A stretch of DNA of 64,000 nucleotides from Bifidobacterium vespertilionis (GTDB lineage Bacteria > Actinomycetota > Actinomycetes > Actinomycetales > Bifidobacteriaceae): positions 1-64,000 of the forward strand of contig NZ_RZNZ01000014.1 in assembly GCF_008698145.1 (NCBI RefSeq), written 5' to 3'. Positions 41,542 through 49,195 of the stretch are shown here, piece by piece. Below the pieces are notes generated by a model that saw nothing but the letters and a program-made list of their open reading frames with translations, was not told the DNA's origin and searched no databases. The position numbers were made by a program, and so were the translations under genes. Position 1 is the stretch's first letter. Each line of letters opens with the position of its first letter.

Positions 41542-42662
41542 AACGCAAAGCAATATTGCAACAAATAATAAAGAATAAAATGTATAGCATTGGATCTATC
41601 ATTTGTTTTCTACTTGCTTGTGTAGATATGTCCATACAGCCGCCTGTTTCACCCATAGGCATACTTGTCTCACTAATTTATTGTATTCTTCTATGGACAA
41701 TTGTTTTATCACCATTTAAATCAGCATGTGCCCTAGCCATGCTAAGCCTTGCATGTTTCATAGCCCCATTTACCATAGATGCCCCAACAATCTACTGGGG
41801 CTCCTGGTATGGATTAGCCATCATGTCAACCGCAGGTGAATCATTAGTTCCAACGATAGCATTCGCGATTACGAACGCATTAATTTCTGCATCAAGTAGT
41901 ATATACGCTGGAATGGCTATAGCAAGTGCAGCAACGATGTCCTCTACATTCATTGTCGCAGCTTGCATTGGAATATATGCACATCAGAGGAAAATTAATG
42001 CTCATCAAAAAGCAAAGCAACTTGCATTAGAGAGTGAACTGAAACAAAAAGATAGGGAGCTACATCTACTACGATATTTGCACAATAATGTAGTAGGAGA
42101 TATTTCCTATGCTATCTCTCTTATTAGATTACACAATAACAACAATCTCAAAAATGCTGAACATACCCTTCTATCTGTCAATCAGCAAATAAGAGAAGCA
42201 ATAAAGGATTCGAATACTTATATTCAGAATGATAATTCTGCCAATATCAGTAATTATACAACTGAAGACCTTCAAATATTTTTACACCGACTCGACGAAA
42301 AACTGAAGAACTTAGGCTTTGACGGTAAGTGTGTCATTATAGGAACAACATCTTTACTGTCATCAGATCAAATAAATCTATTAGCTGAAATATCATCAGA
42401 AATTTTTAATAATATTATAAAATATGGTTTACCAGATCACTACACTTTTGTTATTCAGATAAATGCAGAATCTGGAATCTTACTCGCCTCTTCGAATGTT
42501 ATCGATAGCAATACCATCGACAGCGGATCATTGGGACTGAAACTCATAAGAGAATCCCTAGAATCCATCCATGGATCACTTCACACTAATGCCAGTAATA
42601 ATGTATGGGATATACTAATCAATATCCCTTTACAGTCAAAAATTATCAATCCAATGATATAG
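41538..42662 (+). CDS. Sensor histidine kinase (low-GC)
   Basis: Membrane kinase of 374 aa, partner of the overlapping response regulator. The N-terminal half has about five hydrophobic segments (residues 15-150) with no obvious extracellular domain. A short linker leads to the dimerisation histidine in RYLHNNVVGDISYAI, and the ATPase domain follows with EISSEIFNNIIKYGL (N-box) and GSLGLKLIRESLESIHG (G-box). The C-terminal SLHT...VW...IPL pattern recurs in the kinase at 62956-64000, so both belong to one subfamily. Some ATPase motifs are degenerate. Composition is strongly AT-rich. The signal is unknown. Confidence 0.82.
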   Translation: MKRKAILQQIIKNKMYSIGSIICFLLACVDMSIQPPVSPIGILVSLIYCILLWTIVLSPFKSACALAMLSLACFIAPFTIDAPTIYWGSWYGLAIMSTAGESLVPTIAFAITNALISASSSIYAGMAIASAATMSSTFIVAACIGIYAHQRKINAHQKAKQLALESELKQKDRELHLLRYLHNNVVGDISYAISLIRLHNNNNLKNAEHTLLSVNQQIREAIKDSNTYIQNDNSANISNYTTEDLQIFLHRLDEKLKNLGFDGKCVIIGTTSLLSSDQINLLAEISSEIFNNIIKYGLPDHYTFVIQINAESGILLASSNVIDSNTIDSGSLGLKLIRESLESIHGSLHTNASNNVWDILINIPLQSKIINPMI

Positions 42663-42818
42663 ACACAATTAACACTATATACTTTCGTGTGACAATAACT
42701 GAATATCACCTTGGCGTTCTACATCATCCGATCGAGTAAACTGGGAGTGTTTTCTCATTTCAGTGACGAGAAGATATGCGATCGTGTTTCTGAATTTCAT
42801 TCGGGGAAGGACAACGCC

Positions 42819-44180
42819 ATGAATACGACAACGAAGTCATCAAACGGCAACAACGGCTCCGGAGGCAATGGCAACAAGCATCATGAATCCGTCAATTTGT
42901 GGCGCGAGACGGATTACGGGAAGTGGTTCGTGGCTGATTCCTGCACGTCGATGTCCACTAGCATCCAGGACTTCGCACTGCCATTGATCGCGCAATCCAT
43001 TACCGGATCCGCAGTGCTGGCCACGCTACTCAATTCGATCATGACCGCGTGCGCCGCGGTGTTTCGTCTGCCTGGCGGGTATCTGCAGGATCGGTACGAT
43101 CGTAAGAAACTTATGGTCATCTTTGGCATGATCGGATTCGTGATGTTCGCCGGCTGCTCGGCCATGCTGGCTCTGTCGCCGCTTGGCTACGCCGCACTGA
43201 TCATTCTCGCTTTGGTGTTGGGCACGCGAACCGGGTTGCTTGGCAGCACATCCAACACGATGCTGCGCGGGCTGGTACCAGACGCCCAGCTGCCGAAGGT
43301 GATGAGCATGAACTACAGCCGCGATTCGGCGATCGACCTGATCGGCGCCCCCATCAGCAGTGCGCTTATGATGATCGGCAACTGGGTGCCGATGGTCGCC
43401 AACGCACTGCTCAACCTGTTGGAAGCCATAGCCTCCACGCGAATCACACGGTATTGGAAGCCCGAGCACAAGCATGAGTCCACGAACGGCGCCGCCCATG
43501 AATCACTGTCCTCCCGCTTGCGTTCCTTCGTCATCGAAGCGACCAGCGGCTTGAAGTGGCTGCTCACCGACCCGTTCCAGCGGCGCATGCTCATCGCCGA
43601 GATGTTCTGCTTCCCCTGCTTCAACGCCTTCATGCTCATCACGCTGCTGGACGCCAACCAATCGGGCACGTCCCAAGGCCTGCTGCTTGCCACTGTGCTC
43701 AACGCCTCGCTGTCGGTAAGCATCCTGATCGGCTCCCTGATCGCCAACTTCATGATCGACCGAGTCAACGGCGGCATTCTGGTGATCGTGGACATGACCA
43801 TGCTGAGCATCTGCACCGTCACCGTTGCGCTGGTGGACAACGCGATCGTGAAGATCGCGATCCTCACCTGCGCGCTGCTGCTCTTCCCGGCCGGCAACGC
43901 GGTGATCAGTGGCTTTTGCGCGTCGATCGTAAGTCCCGGCAACCAGGGACGCGTGGCCGCCGGCGAAACTATGCTGTCGCTGGGCATCTCGCCGATCGCC
44001 ACCCTGCTGGCCGGCGTGGCGATGCAGCACTTCGGATACCGGGCGACAGCAGTCACGCTCGGCGTCCTCATCCTGCTGTTCGCGCTGCCCACACTGACCC
44101 TGCGACCGATCCGCACACTTCCCAAACCGGACAAGTGGCAGGAGCACTTGGACAACAGCCCGGAAATCCACAGGTTCTAA
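42819..44180 (+). CDS. MFS transporter (macrolide-efflux-like)
   Basis: Major facilitator protein of 453 aa with about 12 membrane segments. The loop after helix 2 carries YLQDRYDRKKLM, a variant of the MFS motif A, and the N-terminus is polar, with a run of Asn/Gly (NGNNGSGGNGNK). It resembles the MefA/MFS_3 drug-efflux branch, so export of a toxic compound or peptide is plausible. The ATG at 42819 follows GGGAAGGACAACGCC. GC content is clearly higher than in the preceding kinase gene, so this gene and the two-component genes may have different origins. It ends at the second palindromic terminator. Confidence 0.83.
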   Translation: MNTTTKSSNGNNGSGGNGNKHHESVNLWRETDYGKWFVADSCTSMSTSIQDFALPLIAQSITGSAVLATLLNSIMTACAAVFRLPGGYLQDRYDRKKLMVIFGMIGFVMFAGCSAMLALSPLGYAALIILALVLGTRTGLLGSTSNTMLRGLVPDAQLPKVMSMNYSRDSAIDLIGAPISSALMMIGNWVPMVANALLNLLEAIASTRITRYWKPEHKHESTNGAAHESLSSRLRSFVIEATSGLKWLLTDPFQRRMLIAEMFCFPCFNAFMLITLLDANQSGTSQGLLLATVLNASLSVSILIGSLIANFMIDRVNGGILVIVDMTMLSICTVTVALVDNAIVKIAILTCALLLFPAGNAVISGFCASIVSPGNQGRVAAGETMLSLGISPIATLLAGVAMQHFGYRATAVTLGVLILLFALPTLTLRPIRTLPKPDKWQEHLDNSPEIHRF

Positions 44181-44195
44181 GCGGGCACAGCATGG

Positions 44196-44250
44196 GAGGG
44201 CCCTCGCAGGACTCGTCGGCATTGCCGATCGGGTTCCCGCGAGGGCCCTC
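44196..44250 (+). terminator. 55-bp palindromic element after the MFS gene
   Basis: GAGGGCCCTCGC and GCGAGGGCCCTC arms enclose the same ACTCGTCGGCATTGCCGATC interior as the 40734-40788 element. It is a strong hairpin directly after the stop codon, with CTCCTCGTTG following. Confidence 0.7.
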
Positions 44251-44280
44251 CTCGTTGTTGGTGGCGTTGCTGCGGGCTTT

Positions 44281-44329
44281 GTAGTACGAACGGACGATTT
44301 TGAAGCGAAAACCGTCCGTTTGTACTACA
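44281..44329. repeat. TAGTAC-type inverted repeat
   Basis: GTAGTACGAACGGACG and GTCCGTTTGTACTAC with inner ATTTT/AAAA pairing. It is related to the element at 9850-9901 by the shared TAGTA...AACGGACG arm. Confidence 0.7.
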
Positions 44330-44560
44330 GAAACGCCAGCTCGGGCCAATGTTGCCTAATCTGCATTTTACTGATATCTTATCGTTATTCCTGTTCTTGC
44401 AGCTATCAATGATGAGGCTAGTTGAGATCATCATATTTACACTATAATTTCATTTACACAAGGTGCGTTTACAGTTACATTTCATCATTTAAAACACTTG
44501 ATAAGGCATTATACAAATCATCATTGAATTCATATTATGATCTCATAGATCGGAATACAC
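44330..44560. other. AT-rich intergenic stretch
   Basis: About 230 bp of AT-rich DNA precede the lipoprotein gene. I see no clear gene. Several TATAAT-like hexamers are possible, but none can be singled out. Confidence 0.4.
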
Positions 44561-44965
44561 ATGACCAAAGGAAGCAATAGGAAATATGGCATTTTTATTC
44601 TGTTGTTACTACTGACTTCGTGCGGAGATCCGTTCATGTCACAATCTTGCACTAGAGATACAGTATCGTCAATGTATCCACAATGCATAATACAGAAAAA
44701 CAAGAATGCCGATTTTTTTGTATTCAATCATTTGGTATACCAGTATGACCATAACTACTCTGATAACATCAATATCAACGAATCATCTATCGGTCAATAT
44801 GCTGGAACCATCGAAGTTAGCGGTATTAAAAAAGATTTCACAGACCTATCTGCAACTAAATTACCTGTAGGCACCAAGATCTATGAACATAAGGAAAACA
44901 GCAATATCCTATTCGCGCAAGTCAATGATGTTTATTACCCATACTTTGCGGTAATCGAAGGATAA
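44561..44965 (+). CDS. Small predicted lipoprotein (low-GC orphan)
   Basis: A 134-aa protein of unknown function. The N-terminus MTKGSNRKYGIFILLLLLTSCG is a lipoprotein signal with the lipobox LLTSC, so the mature protein should be anchored outside the membrane. The remainder is Asn/Tyr-rich and has two further Cys (about residues 29 and 41) that could form a disulphide. Low GC matches the nearby two-component genes and contrasts with the trxB gene on its other side. It looks like a small accessory or immunity-like surface protein, but this is inference. Confidence 0.6.
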   Translation: MTKGSNRKYGIFILLLLLTSCGDPFMSQSCTRDTVSSMYPQCIIQKNKNADFFVFNHLVYQYDHNYSDNININESSIGQYAGTIEVSGIKKDFTDLSATKLPVGTKIYEHKENSNILFAQVNDVYYPYFAVIEG

Positions 44966-44975
44966 TCGAAGAAAA

Positions 44976-45030
44976 ACGGCAGACGGAAACGTAGATGGCC
45001 ATTTGGTCCGCTGCGAATGCACGTCTGCCG
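44976..45030. terminator. Hairpin between lipoprotein and trxB-like genes
   Basis: ACGGCAGACG and CGTCTGCCG arms separated by about 33 nt, between the convergent genes. It is probably a shared terminator. Confidence 0.4.
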
Positions 45031-45052
45031 ATTATCTGGTATTCGACCGGCC

Positions 45053-46867
45053 CTACGCCCCGATCAGGTCGAGCATCTGGGCGACGGACTTCTTGCCGAA
45101 CTCCACTTGCGGGGCGGCGCCACCATCCGCGGCACCGCCACGGTTGATGACGATGCAGGGCACGCTCATGGCGCCGTACTGGTCGCGCAGTTCGGGGAAG
45201 TGCGAGATGTCGTAGGCCTCGGCGCGCACGGACGGGTTGAGGGATGCGATGCGCTGGGCGGACAGCACGGTCTCCGGGCACATCGTGCAGGTCAGGGAGA
45301 CGAGGATCATCACGTCGGTCGGCTCGGCGATGGCGGTGGCGCGTTCGCGCAGGTCGTCGTCGATCGGCTGGCCGGGGCCGCCCGCGTTGTAGATGCCCAG
45401 CACGAACGAGTTGAACTCGTGGCCGGAGGGGACACCGTGGAAGGCCAGACCGGTGGGCTGCGGCTTGCCATCGGTGCCGGGGACGCAGATGCGCACGCAC
45501 GGGCGGGCGTCGGGCAGCACGCCGGCCGGATCGAAGACCGCGCGGCCGGAATCGTCCAGCTGGGTACCATCCGAGGACACCGCCACGCTCACCTTGCCAT
45601 CGGACAGCGCGGACATCTCATTCACGAATCCCTGCAATTCCGCGGAAAGCGGGGTGTCGTCGAGCTCAAGGGACAGCGTGACGGGCCGCGCGAGGCGGCC
45701 GAACACCATCTTGAGCTGCTGCTTGATCGCGTCGGAGAACAGCTCGCCGGGCTTACGGGCCTGCTGTGCCTTGGCCGCGGCCTCATCGGCGCTGCGACGG
45801 GCGGGCGCGGGAGACGGGGTCGTGCCGGCGGCGGACGGGCCGGACGCGGCGGCGGCTGCGGCGGCCTCGGCCTGCTCGTACGCGGAGGTGGTGGGGCGCG
45901 GCGGCACCAGACCGGTCTTCTCACTCATCTGCTTGGCGTAGCGCTCCAGCTCCACGGCGGCGATCGCGCCGTCGGCGGTGGCGGTGACCACCTGGCGCAG
46001 GTTCTTGACGCGCAGGTCGCCGGCCGCATACACGCCCGGCACGGAGGTCTGCAGGTAGTCGTGCGTGACCACATAGCCGTGGTCGTCCAGCTCCACCACA
46101 TCGCGAACCAGCGAGGTGGCGGGCACATAACCGGCGAACACGAAGACGCCGAACGTGCCGCCGTCGGCCGGCTTCCATTCGGTGGTCTCACCGGTGTCCG
46201 CATTGCGCAGGGTGGCCGATCGCAGCCCGCCCTGGCCGGCCGTCACGCCCTGCAGCTCGGTGCGGTAGTGGACCTCGATCTTCGGGTTGTTCTTGGTCTC
46301 GGCGGCCACGGAGGCATCGCAGGTGAAGTCCTCCTCGCGCACGAGCACGGTGACCTTGCTGGCGTACTTGGTGAGGAACACGGATTCCTCGGCGGCCGCG
46401 AATCCGCCGCCCACCACCAGCACCTCCTTGCCGGTGAAGAACTCGCCGTCGCAGGTGGCGCAGTAGGCCACGCCGCGGCCCGCGTACTCGGCCTCACCCT
46501 CGAAGCCCAGCTTGCGGGGACTGGCGCCGGTGGCGATGAGGATGCCGAACGCCTTCAGGTCGCCGCGCGAGGTGTGCACGGTCTTGACGTCGCCGTCCAC
46601 CTCCAGCCCGGTGGCCTCGGCGGTCATGAATTCAGCGCCGAAGTCCTTGGCCTGCTGGCGCATGGTCTGGGTGAGCGCGCGGCCGGTGGTGCGGCCCACG
46701 CCCGGGTAGTTGACCACTTCGTTGGTGATGGTGATCTGGCCGCCGAAATCGTCCTTCTCAAGCACGAGAACGCGGTAGCGGGCACGCGCCAAGTACAGTC
46801 CCGCGGTCAGACCGGCCGGGCCGCCGCCGATGACTACGACATCGTACAGATTGTTGGTCTGGGTCAT
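45053..46867 (-). CDS. Thioredoxin-reductase/AhpF-like flavoprotein fusion
   Basis: A 604-aa flavoenzyme. Residues about 1-310 are a thioredoxin-reductase core: FAD motif VVVIGGGPAGLTAGLYLARA, active dithiol CATC in GVAYCATCDGEF, NADPH motif VGGGFAAAEESVFL and GVYAAGDLRVKNLRQ. After an Ala/Pro-rich linker (about 330-380) comes a tandem thioredoxin-fold domain ending with a CTMC dithiol in LTCTMCPETVLSAQRI. E. coli AhpF has the same two modules in the opposite order. The ATG at 46867 follows AAGGAG. ahpC lies 88 nt upstream in the same direction, so this is most likely the AhpC reductase for peroxide defence. Confidence 0.9.
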   Translation of the reverse strand: MTQTNNLYDVVVIGGGPAGLTAGLYLARARYRVLVLEKDDFGGQITITNEVVNYPGVGRTTGRALTQTMRQQAKDFGAEFMTAEATGLEVDGDVKTVHTSRGDLKAFGILIATGASPRKLGFEGEAEYAGRGVAYCATCDGEFFTGKEVLVVGGGFAAAEESVFLTKYASKVTVLVREEDFTCDASVAAETKNNPKIEVHYRTELQGVTAGQGGLRSATLRNADTGETTEWKPADGGTFGVFVFAGYVPATSLVRDVVELDDHGYVVTHDYLQTSVPGVYAAGDLRVKNLRQVVTATADGAIAAVELERYAKQMSEKTGLVPPRPTTSAYEQAEAAAAAAASGPSAAGTTPSPAPARRSADEAAAKAQQARKPGELFSDAIKQQLKMVFGRLARPVTLSLELDDTPLSAELQGFVNEMSALSDGKVSVAVSSDGTQLDDSGRAVFDPAGVLPDARPCVRICVPGTDGKPQPTGLAFHGVPSGHEFNSFVLGIYNAGGPGQPIDDDLRERATAIAEPTDVMILVSLTCTMCPETVLSAQRIASLNPSVRAEAYDISHFPELRDQYGAMSVPCIVINRGGAADGGAAPQVEFGKKSVAQMLDLIGA

Positions 46868-46888
46868 AAACACTCCTTAAGACACGAT

Positions 46889-46912
46889 GAGCTCCCTCGC
46901 GCGAGGGAGCTC
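46889..46912 (-). terminator. Perfect palindrome between ahpC and its reductase gene
   Basis: GAGCTCCCTCGC and GCGAGGGAGCTC abut directly without a loop. It may terminate part of the ahpC transcripts and reduce expression of the downstream gene. Confidence 0.6.
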
Positions 46913-46955
46913 GGAATCGTCATATACGCTGTGATCGAACGATCGATCGAACGGC

Positions 46956-47519
46956 TTACAGCAGGCCCACCAGGTCGAGGCTCGGCTCGATGGTGTCCTC
47001 GCCGGGCTGCCACTTGGCCGGGCAGACCTGATCGCCGTGCTCGTACACGAACTGGGAAGCCTGGACGCGGCGCAGCAGCTCGTCGGCGTTGCGGCCCACG
47101 TTGGAGGAGATGACCTCGTAGGCCACGACCTTGCCCTCAGGGTTCACGATGAAGTCGCCGCGCTCGGCCATGCCGTCCACCTCGTTGTAGGTGTCCAGAT
47201 CACGGGCCAGCAGGGCGGTCGGATCGGCCAGCATGGGGTACTGGATCTTGGCGATCTTCTCGTTGGCGTCGTGCCACGCCTTGTGCACGAAGTGGGTGTC
47301 GGTGGACACGGAGTAGATCTCGCAGCCGATCTTCTTGAAGTCCTCGTACTTGGCGGCGAGGTCCTCAAGCTCGGTGGGGCACACGAAGGTGAAGTCGGCG
47401 GGGTAGAAGAAGAACACGGACCAGTGGCCGAGCACATCGGCCTTGGTCACCTCGTGGAATTCGTTGTTCTGGAAGGCCTGGACCTTGAAATCGGTAAGCT
47501 CGTGCTGCAGAAGAGTCAT
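46956..47519 (-). CDS. ahpC: Alkyl hydroperoxide reductase subunit C (peroxiredoxin)
   Basis: Typical 2-Cys peroxiredoxin of 187 aa, the normal length, which reduces hydrogen peroxide and organic peroxides. The peroxidatic Cys is C47 in FTFVCPTE and the resolving Cys is C166 in QVCPAKW. Two adjacent ATG codons exist (47522 and 47519); the second has ideal spacing from AAAGGA. The following gene encodes the reductase-like partner. In an anaerobe lacking catalase this pair would be a main peroxide defence; dps further along the window fits the same stress theme. Confidence 0.96.
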   Translation of the reverse strand: MTLLQHELTDFKVQAFQNNEFHEVTKADVLGHWSVFFFYPADFTFVCPTELEDLAAKYEDFKKIGCEIYSVSTDTHFVHKAWHDANEKIAKIQYPMLADPTALLARDLDTYNEVDGMAERGDFIVNPEGKVVAYEVISSNVGRNADELLRRVQASQFVYEHGDQVCPAKWQPGEDTIEPSLDLVGLL

Positions 47520-47668
47520 CATCGTTCCTTTCAATGCACTCTGGTGCGGATGTGGTTCATCCAAAATCATCCTATCCCGATCGTCCCATATCCTGCTCAT
47601 TCCCACGCCCGGGGCGCAGGTGAGAAACATCACACGGGCGAACCGGGCCAGCAAAAGCAATTCCCCGT

Positions 47669-47930
47669 CATCCTGAGCGAAGCGAAGCGAGGTTCTTCCC
47701 CCGTCATCCTGAGCGAAGCGAAGCGGAGCCGAAGGATCCTTAACTTTGTGCGTAAGTTAAGGATCCTTCGACTCCGCCCTTTGGGCTCCGCTCAGGATGA
47801 CGGGGAACGCCCTTCGGTGTCCGGCTGCGCCGGACCGTCGCCGCCTTGGCGGCGGCTCCCTTCGCCTACGGGCAGCCCACCGGGCTGCCCGCTTCACGGC
47901 TCAGTGCTCAGGATGACGGGGAAATCAGAC
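47669..47930. repeat. Cluster of CCTGAGC-family repeats
   Basis: A partial copy near 47667-47692 is followed by a complete composite element at 47703-47802 (CCTGAGC arm, short TAACTTTGTGCGTAAGTTA core, inverted arm), and a further arm near 47895-47925. The remaining sequence is GC-rich without a gene. The repeat cluster separates ahpC from the truncated gene at 47938. Confidence 0.75.
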
Positions 47931-47937
47931 GATCGGA

Positions 47938-48201
47938 TCAGACCTCGGGGGCGTCGAAGAACTTCTGCGCGTAGCCTTGCTCGAGGGAGACCATCTTGTC
48001 GTAGCCCAGACCCTTGGCCTTGGAGATCATCTCATCCTTCAGGGAGTTGAACTCGTCGGCGGACTTGGCGTAGATCATCTTCCAGGAGTACTGCTTGACC
48101 ACGCTGCCCACGGACTGGGAGACGACCTTGTCGGCGTCGCTCAGCGTGAACGAAGCTATGTTCTTGGCCTTGGATGCCACCGCGGTGCCGTCCTTGATCA
48201 T
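47938..48201 (-). pseudogene. Truncated C-terminal fragment, possibly of a solute-binding protein
   Basis: An 87-codon frame beginning MIKDGTAVASKAKN and ending KFFDAPEV. The segment VVKQYSWKMIYAKSADEF followed by LKDEMISKAKGLGYDKM resembles the C-terminal helices of ABC sugar-binding lipoproteins, where a YxxxL/M...GxD...Q pattern ends the protein. The same frame reads back a further dozen sensible codons to a TAG at about 48245, so a longer gene seems to have been cut. AAGGAG precedes the ATG too closely. It could instead be a short expressed protein; identity is tentative. Confidence 0.4.
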
Positions 48202-48392
48202 CTTCTCCTTGACGTTCAGCGCGCCGCCGTCGCGCGATCGTCCCTGCTATTTCACAATCACCCGACCGCCGCCCGCCAAACATCCCACCCATCGGCGTGT
48301 CGGATTCCCCGGGCGGCGAGCATCGCACGACCATGCGCCCGACGGCCGTAAAATAACCCTTGAAACACAGGTCGCAGTAGACGGGAGCGCAC

Positions 48393-49088
48393 ATGGCCGA
48401 GGACGATCAGCTGAACAGAGACGATCAGGACACCACCGCAAACGCCACATGGAGCCGCCTGCTGGCCGGCAACCGCCGGTTCGCCGAGGGCAAGCCGGAG
48501 CATCCGTGGCAGGACGCCACCACGCGCGAGACGCTGATCGACCGCCAGAACCCGGACGCGGCCGTGCTGGCCTGCTCCGATTCGCGCGTGCCCCCGGAAA
48601 TCGTGTTCGACGCCGGTCTGGGAGACCTGTTCACCGTGCGCACGGCCGGCCAGATCATCGACGACGCGGTGCTCGCCTCGCTCGAGTACGCGGTCGCCAA
48701 GCTGCACGTGAGTCTGCTGGTGATTCTGGGCCACGAGGGCTGCGGGGCGATCGACACGGCCGCCGCCGAGCTGGACGCCATGATCGCCGCCACCACCGAA
48801 GACCCGGCCGGATCCCTGGAGGCCGCCGATGAGATGGCCGATCTGGACGAGCGCATCGCCGAGGCCGATTCGATCATCCTGCGCACGGTGGGCCTGTCCG
48901 TGTGGCAGGCGCGCGAATCCGAGCTGGAGGAGCACGCCGACTTCGAGCGCGTGCACGTGGCGCGCACGATCGAGGAGCTGGTCACCCGCTCCGAGGTGAT
49001 CCAGAACGCGCTGGCGCATGACCGCCTGATGATCGTGGGCGCGCGCTACCAGCTCACCACCGGCAAGGTCGAGGTGCTCAGCTTCTGA
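48393..49088 (+). CDS. Beta-class carbonic anhydrase
   Basis: Zinc enzyme of 231 aa interconverting CO2 and bicarbonate. The beta-class signatures are CSDSRVPPE (Cys ligand and Asp-Arg pair) and HEGCGA (His and Cys ligands), with AGQIIDD between. A GGGAG ribosome site precedes the ATG. Bicarbonate supply would serve PEP carboxylase, encoded 8 kb away, and fatty-acid or pyrimidine synthesis. A 50-residue acidic insertion (AADEMADLDERIAEAD) after the zinc site is longer than in short family members. Confidence 0.93.
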   Translation: MAEDDQLNRDDQDTTANATWSRLLAGNRRFAEGKPEHPWQDATTRETLIDRQNPDAAVLACSDSRVPPEIVFDAGLGDLFTVRTAGQIIDDAVLASLEYAVAKLHVSLLVILGHEGCGAIDTAAAELDAMIAATTEDPAGSLEAADEMADLDERIAEADSIILRTVGLSVWQARESELEEHADFERVHVARTIEELVTRSEVIQNALAHDRLMIVGARYQLTTGKVEVLSF

Positions 49089-49195
49089 TCGCGGATCCCG
49101 GGCGCCCGGCGACGATGGCAGGCGCCCGGCACCAGACCGGCAACATCGTGCAACACACATTGTCCATTGACATGCCAATCCCCTAATGTGGAAGC

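Noticed and set aside
40734..44250. Phage-type att sites flanking an integrated element
   Set aside because: No integrase or recombinase lies between the repeats, and each repeat is a terminator-like palindrome directly after a stop codon.
45017..47113. 698-aa plus-strand open frame opposite the reductase gene
   Set aside because: Antisense shadow; no domain and no start signal.
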